From: Desulfonatronospira sp.
GTDB lineage: Bacteria > Desulfobacterota > Desulfovibrionia > Desulfovibrionales > Desulfonatronovibrionaceae
Length of the DNA stretch: 34,837 bases
Direction: 5' to 3'
NCBI GenBank assembly: GCA_007125075.1
Contig: SLDX01000116.1
Coordinates: 1-34,837 of the forward strand
Part shown: positions 33,186 to 34,837 of the stretch, one piece after another
How the letters are laid out: each line of letters begins with the position of its first letter
How positions within the stretch are numbered: the first letter of the stretch is position 1
Notes under the pieces: model-generated
Told to the model about the DNA's origin: nothing
The model's input: the letters and a program-made list of their open reading frames with translations, nothing else
Databases searched by the model: none
Translations under genes and position numbers: made by a program

Positions 33186-33425
33186 ATGTGGTTAAAAAGC
33201 ATTATACTTTCACTGATTTTCGCTCTCATGCTTTGCTTTTCGTTCGGGTGTGAAGCTGAAGTTGATGTGGATGATCCGGACAATCCCGGCAATCCCGGTA
33301 CACCACAGCCTGATGTCTATAACCATGAAGCAGACCCTGAAAACGGCGTCGAACCTCCGGAAGGATATCCTGAGGATGAAGATCCTGACCATGTGTTTCC
33401 GGAAGACCACGAAGAAGATGGTTAA
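33186..33425 (+). CDS. Small acidic exported or lipoprotein-like protein
   Basis: A 79-residue protein with an N-terminal hydrophobic segment ending MLCFSFGC, which is a non-ideal lipobox (Cys22), followed by a very acidic, proline-rich tail (DPDNPGNPGTPQPD, EDEDPDHVFPEDHEEDG). AATAAGGAGGTCCTTGGT precedes the ATG. No family is recognised. It is probably cotranscribed with the DUF4168-like gene from the sigma-54 promoter, and a strong terminator follows. Confidence 0.7.
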   Translation: MWLKSIILSLIFALMLCFSFGCEAEVDVDDPDNPGNPGTPQPDVYNHEADPENGVEPPEGYPEDEDPDHVFPEDHEEDG

Positions 33426-33493
33426 GGCTGCTTGAATAATTATATATTTTTATAATTGTAATTCGGCAATCTTTTTTCAAATTTAGTTTTATA

Positions 33494-33528
33494 ACGGGAT
33501 AAGGCTTCAGACCTTATCCCGTTTTTTT
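33494..33528 (+). terminator. Rho-independent terminator
   Basis: ACGGGATAAGG and CCTTATCCCGT form a perfect 11-bp stem with a 7-nt loop, and the T-run TTTTTTT follows. It ends the two-gene sigma-54 operon. Confidence 0.95.
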
Positions 33529-33823
33529 CTGAAAAAATTGATTAACCTGCGGATCGGATGTTCAAGACCCTTGTTTTTTGTTTTGAGACATTCGGGCTGA
33601 ATGTGTCAAAGACATGATAAGGATGAAAAAGGGCTTCAGACAGGGCTAGGATCAAAGCTTGCCGCGGAATAAAGAAATGAAATTCGAATATGGTTTTGTT
33701 TTTTATTTGCTTGTCCCAGTTTTTGTGACACGACACAAGGAAACAGTTTTTATTAATCATCAGGAAAAATTATTTCGATTGCCAAGGTCAAGTTATAAAT
33801 TAATAATTAAATTTTGTTTAATC
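33529..33823. other. AT-rich gap with no supported gene
   Basis: I see no gene here. A 70-codon plus-strand frame from 33659 and a minus-strand frame at 33542-33760 both lack a ribosome site and family resemblance. Confidence 0.5.
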
Positions 33824-33839
33824 TGGAATGCATTTTGCT
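33824..33839 (+). promoter_or_regulatory. Candidate sigma-54 promoter for the TraR/DksA gene
   Basis: TGGAATGCATTTTGCT keeps GG and GC 10 bp apart with TTGCT intact, but the CAC after TGG is replaced by AAT. It lies 87 bp before the gene at 33927. Weaker than the promoter at 32674. Confidence 0.4.
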
Positions 33840-33926
33840 CAATCATGTTATCAGGCAACCTGGTTTGCTGAAATCTGCGGCTGCAAGGATTCATCATGTA
33901 CCAACCTACATTATCGGAGAATAATT

Positions 33927-34328
33927 ATGGAAGGGAAATTTTTCAGAACAGAGTGCGGAAGTACAGGTGATCGAATGACTGATCAACAGATACAGTGTTT
34001 TAGAAGACATCTGGAAAAACAGCTGACGGAATCGATGATCATGTTCGGGCTGGTCAGCCGTTCTCTTACCCAGACATTGAGAGCCTGCTCAGATGAGCCC
34101 GCGGGTGAATCCTTTAATGAAGATATTGATCAATTGCTTGAACTGGCTGACAAGGAAAGAAATATGGTCGGAAAAATTCACCAGGCCATGAATCGAATCG
34201 ATCTGGGCAAATATGGAATATGCATTTCATGCAAGAGACAAATCTGCCTGCGTCATCTGGAGGTCTTTCCCACAGCCATATTCTGCAGTGAGTGCAGGCA
34301 GTTCATTGAGCAGAACAGAGACAACTGA
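33927..34328 (+). CDS. TraR/DksA-type zinc-finger protein
   Basis: The 133-residue product starts at ATG 33927 after TTATCGGAGAATAATT; the longer frame to 33828 lacks a site. A helical N-terminal region is followed by IDLGKYGICISCKRQICLRHLEVFPTAIFCSEC, with zinc ligands Cys99, Cys102, Cys120 and Cys123, as in TraR/DksA. It probably binds RNA polymerase and modulates transcription. It resembles the zinc-finger half of the BON fusion at 27366-28100 but lacks the BON domain. Confidence 0.85.
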   Translation: MEGKFFRTECGSTGDRMTDQQIQCFRRHLEKQLTESMIMFGLVSRSLTQTLRACSDEPAGESFNEDIDQLLELADKERNMVGKIHQAMNRIDLGKYGICISCKRQICLRHLEVFPTAIFCSECRQFIEQNRDN

Positions 34329-34398
34329 GCATGGCCATTGAATTAGAATATTTATAACTGATGGAATAAAAGTATAAATATTTTAGAGGTTTTATTGC

Positions 34399-34689
34399 AT
34401 GATATTATTTCGCAGAAGCGTTTGCAATTCTGAGTTAAATTCAAAAAATTTTGATTTTAACTGCAAGATATGTCCTGATTATGATTGCAGTTTGAAAACT
34501 GGAAATGGTTTTTTCAGATTAAAAATTACTTTAAAAGGATCTTCGGAAAATCCTCCATATCTGTCCAGGCTGTATTGCAGAAACAACAAGATCGGACGTT
34601 TCGTCATTAATCTGGATACCATAAGAAGTCAGAACATGATAACCATATCCGGAAAGGTAAATGTCAGATATGGGGATATTATCGAATAG
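34399..34689 (+). CDS. Small Cys-containing hypothetical protein
   Basis: A 96-residue product of unknown family. It has CKICPDYDC in the N-terminal part, then a beta-rich half with FRLKITLKGSS and MITISGKVNVRYGDI. A moderate site (TTTTAGAGGTTTTATTGC) precedes the ATG. It is 70 bp after the TraR/DksA gene. The stop is within the window, and the final 148 bases show no further gene. Confidence 0.5.
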   Translation: MILFRRSVCNSELNSKNFDFNCKICPDYDCSLKTGNGFFRLKITLKGSSENPPYLSRLYCRNNKIGRFVINLDTIRSQNMITISGKVNVRYGDIIE

Positions 34690-34837
34690 AATCATAAAAA
34701 TATCAGACATGTCGGTATAATCAACAGTGACGGATTGCTTTTGAAGCTGAATATGTTTTATTGCTGCGATCATTTTCAAAAGTCTTTAAAAAAATATCTT
34801 CAGACTAAAAATATGAAATACATAGAGGCATTCATAG

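Noticed and set aside
33659-33871. 70-codon plus-strand frame
   Set aside because: It starts with TTG, has no ribosome site and resembles no family; the region is AT-rich gap.

Overview
The window looks like chromosomal DNA of a sulfate-reducing deltaproteobacterium (Thermodesulfobacteriota), most plausibly of the Desulfovibrionales and perhaps a haloalkaliphilic lineage. This is inferred from gene content: a GAK-type cluster, a TGA-encoded selenoprotein, a TAXI-TRAP transporter, DksA/TraR-like zinc-finger proteins and a menaquinone methyltransferase. It has not been tested by any search. The DNA is gene-dense, with clear AGGAGG-type ribosome sites and small dispersed repeats in the gaps. I saw no rRNA, tRNA, CRISPR array or complete insertion sequence.

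Layout. Positions 1-6106 (+) hold housekeeping genes: proS (5' cut by the window edge), xseA, uvrB and nadD. The xseA 3' end is made of 7-bp tandem repeats. Positions 6154-12319 (-) form a co-directional cluster. In transcription order it encodes a PHP-like histidine-rich protein, a short amphi-Trp protein, a PhoU-like/APH-kinase fusion, an ATP-grasp enzyme, a CofD-like protein, a second amphi-Trp protein with an acidic tail, and a 66-residue glutaredoxin-like selenoprotein with an in-frame TGA and a SECIS-like hairpin. Positions 12393-16465 (-) encode a TAXI solute-binding protein, a fused TRAP permease and a UspA protein, with a strong terminator after the binding-protein gene. Then come mgtE with a structured leader (-), a YjbQ protein (-), a PP2C phosphatase (+) and an unrecognised 322-residue protein (-). 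Positions 20994-27139 (-) hold an AddA-like/AddB-like helicase-nuclease pair. They are followed by a zinc finger-BON fusion and a three-gene operon (FAD oxidase, acyl-reductase-like SDR, UbiE/MenG). The last part (+) has a DUF4168-like exported protein and a small acidic exported protein behind a textbook sigma-54 promoter, then a TraR/DksA protein and a small Cys-containing protein.

How the genes may work together. The most interesting unit is the 6.2-kb minus-strand cluster. ATP-grasp, CofD-like and amphi-Trp families are known to co-occur as the so-called GAK system, whose biochemical role is unknown as far as I know. The expected HprK-related kinase is not in this window. Its place may be taken by the PhoU-APH kinase fusion, and a redox selenoprotein and a PHP-like protein are attached. 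The small repeats (heptamers, a 42-bp hairpin repeat, a 67-bp inverted-repeat element) recur in gaps and have altered the C-terminus of ExoVII.
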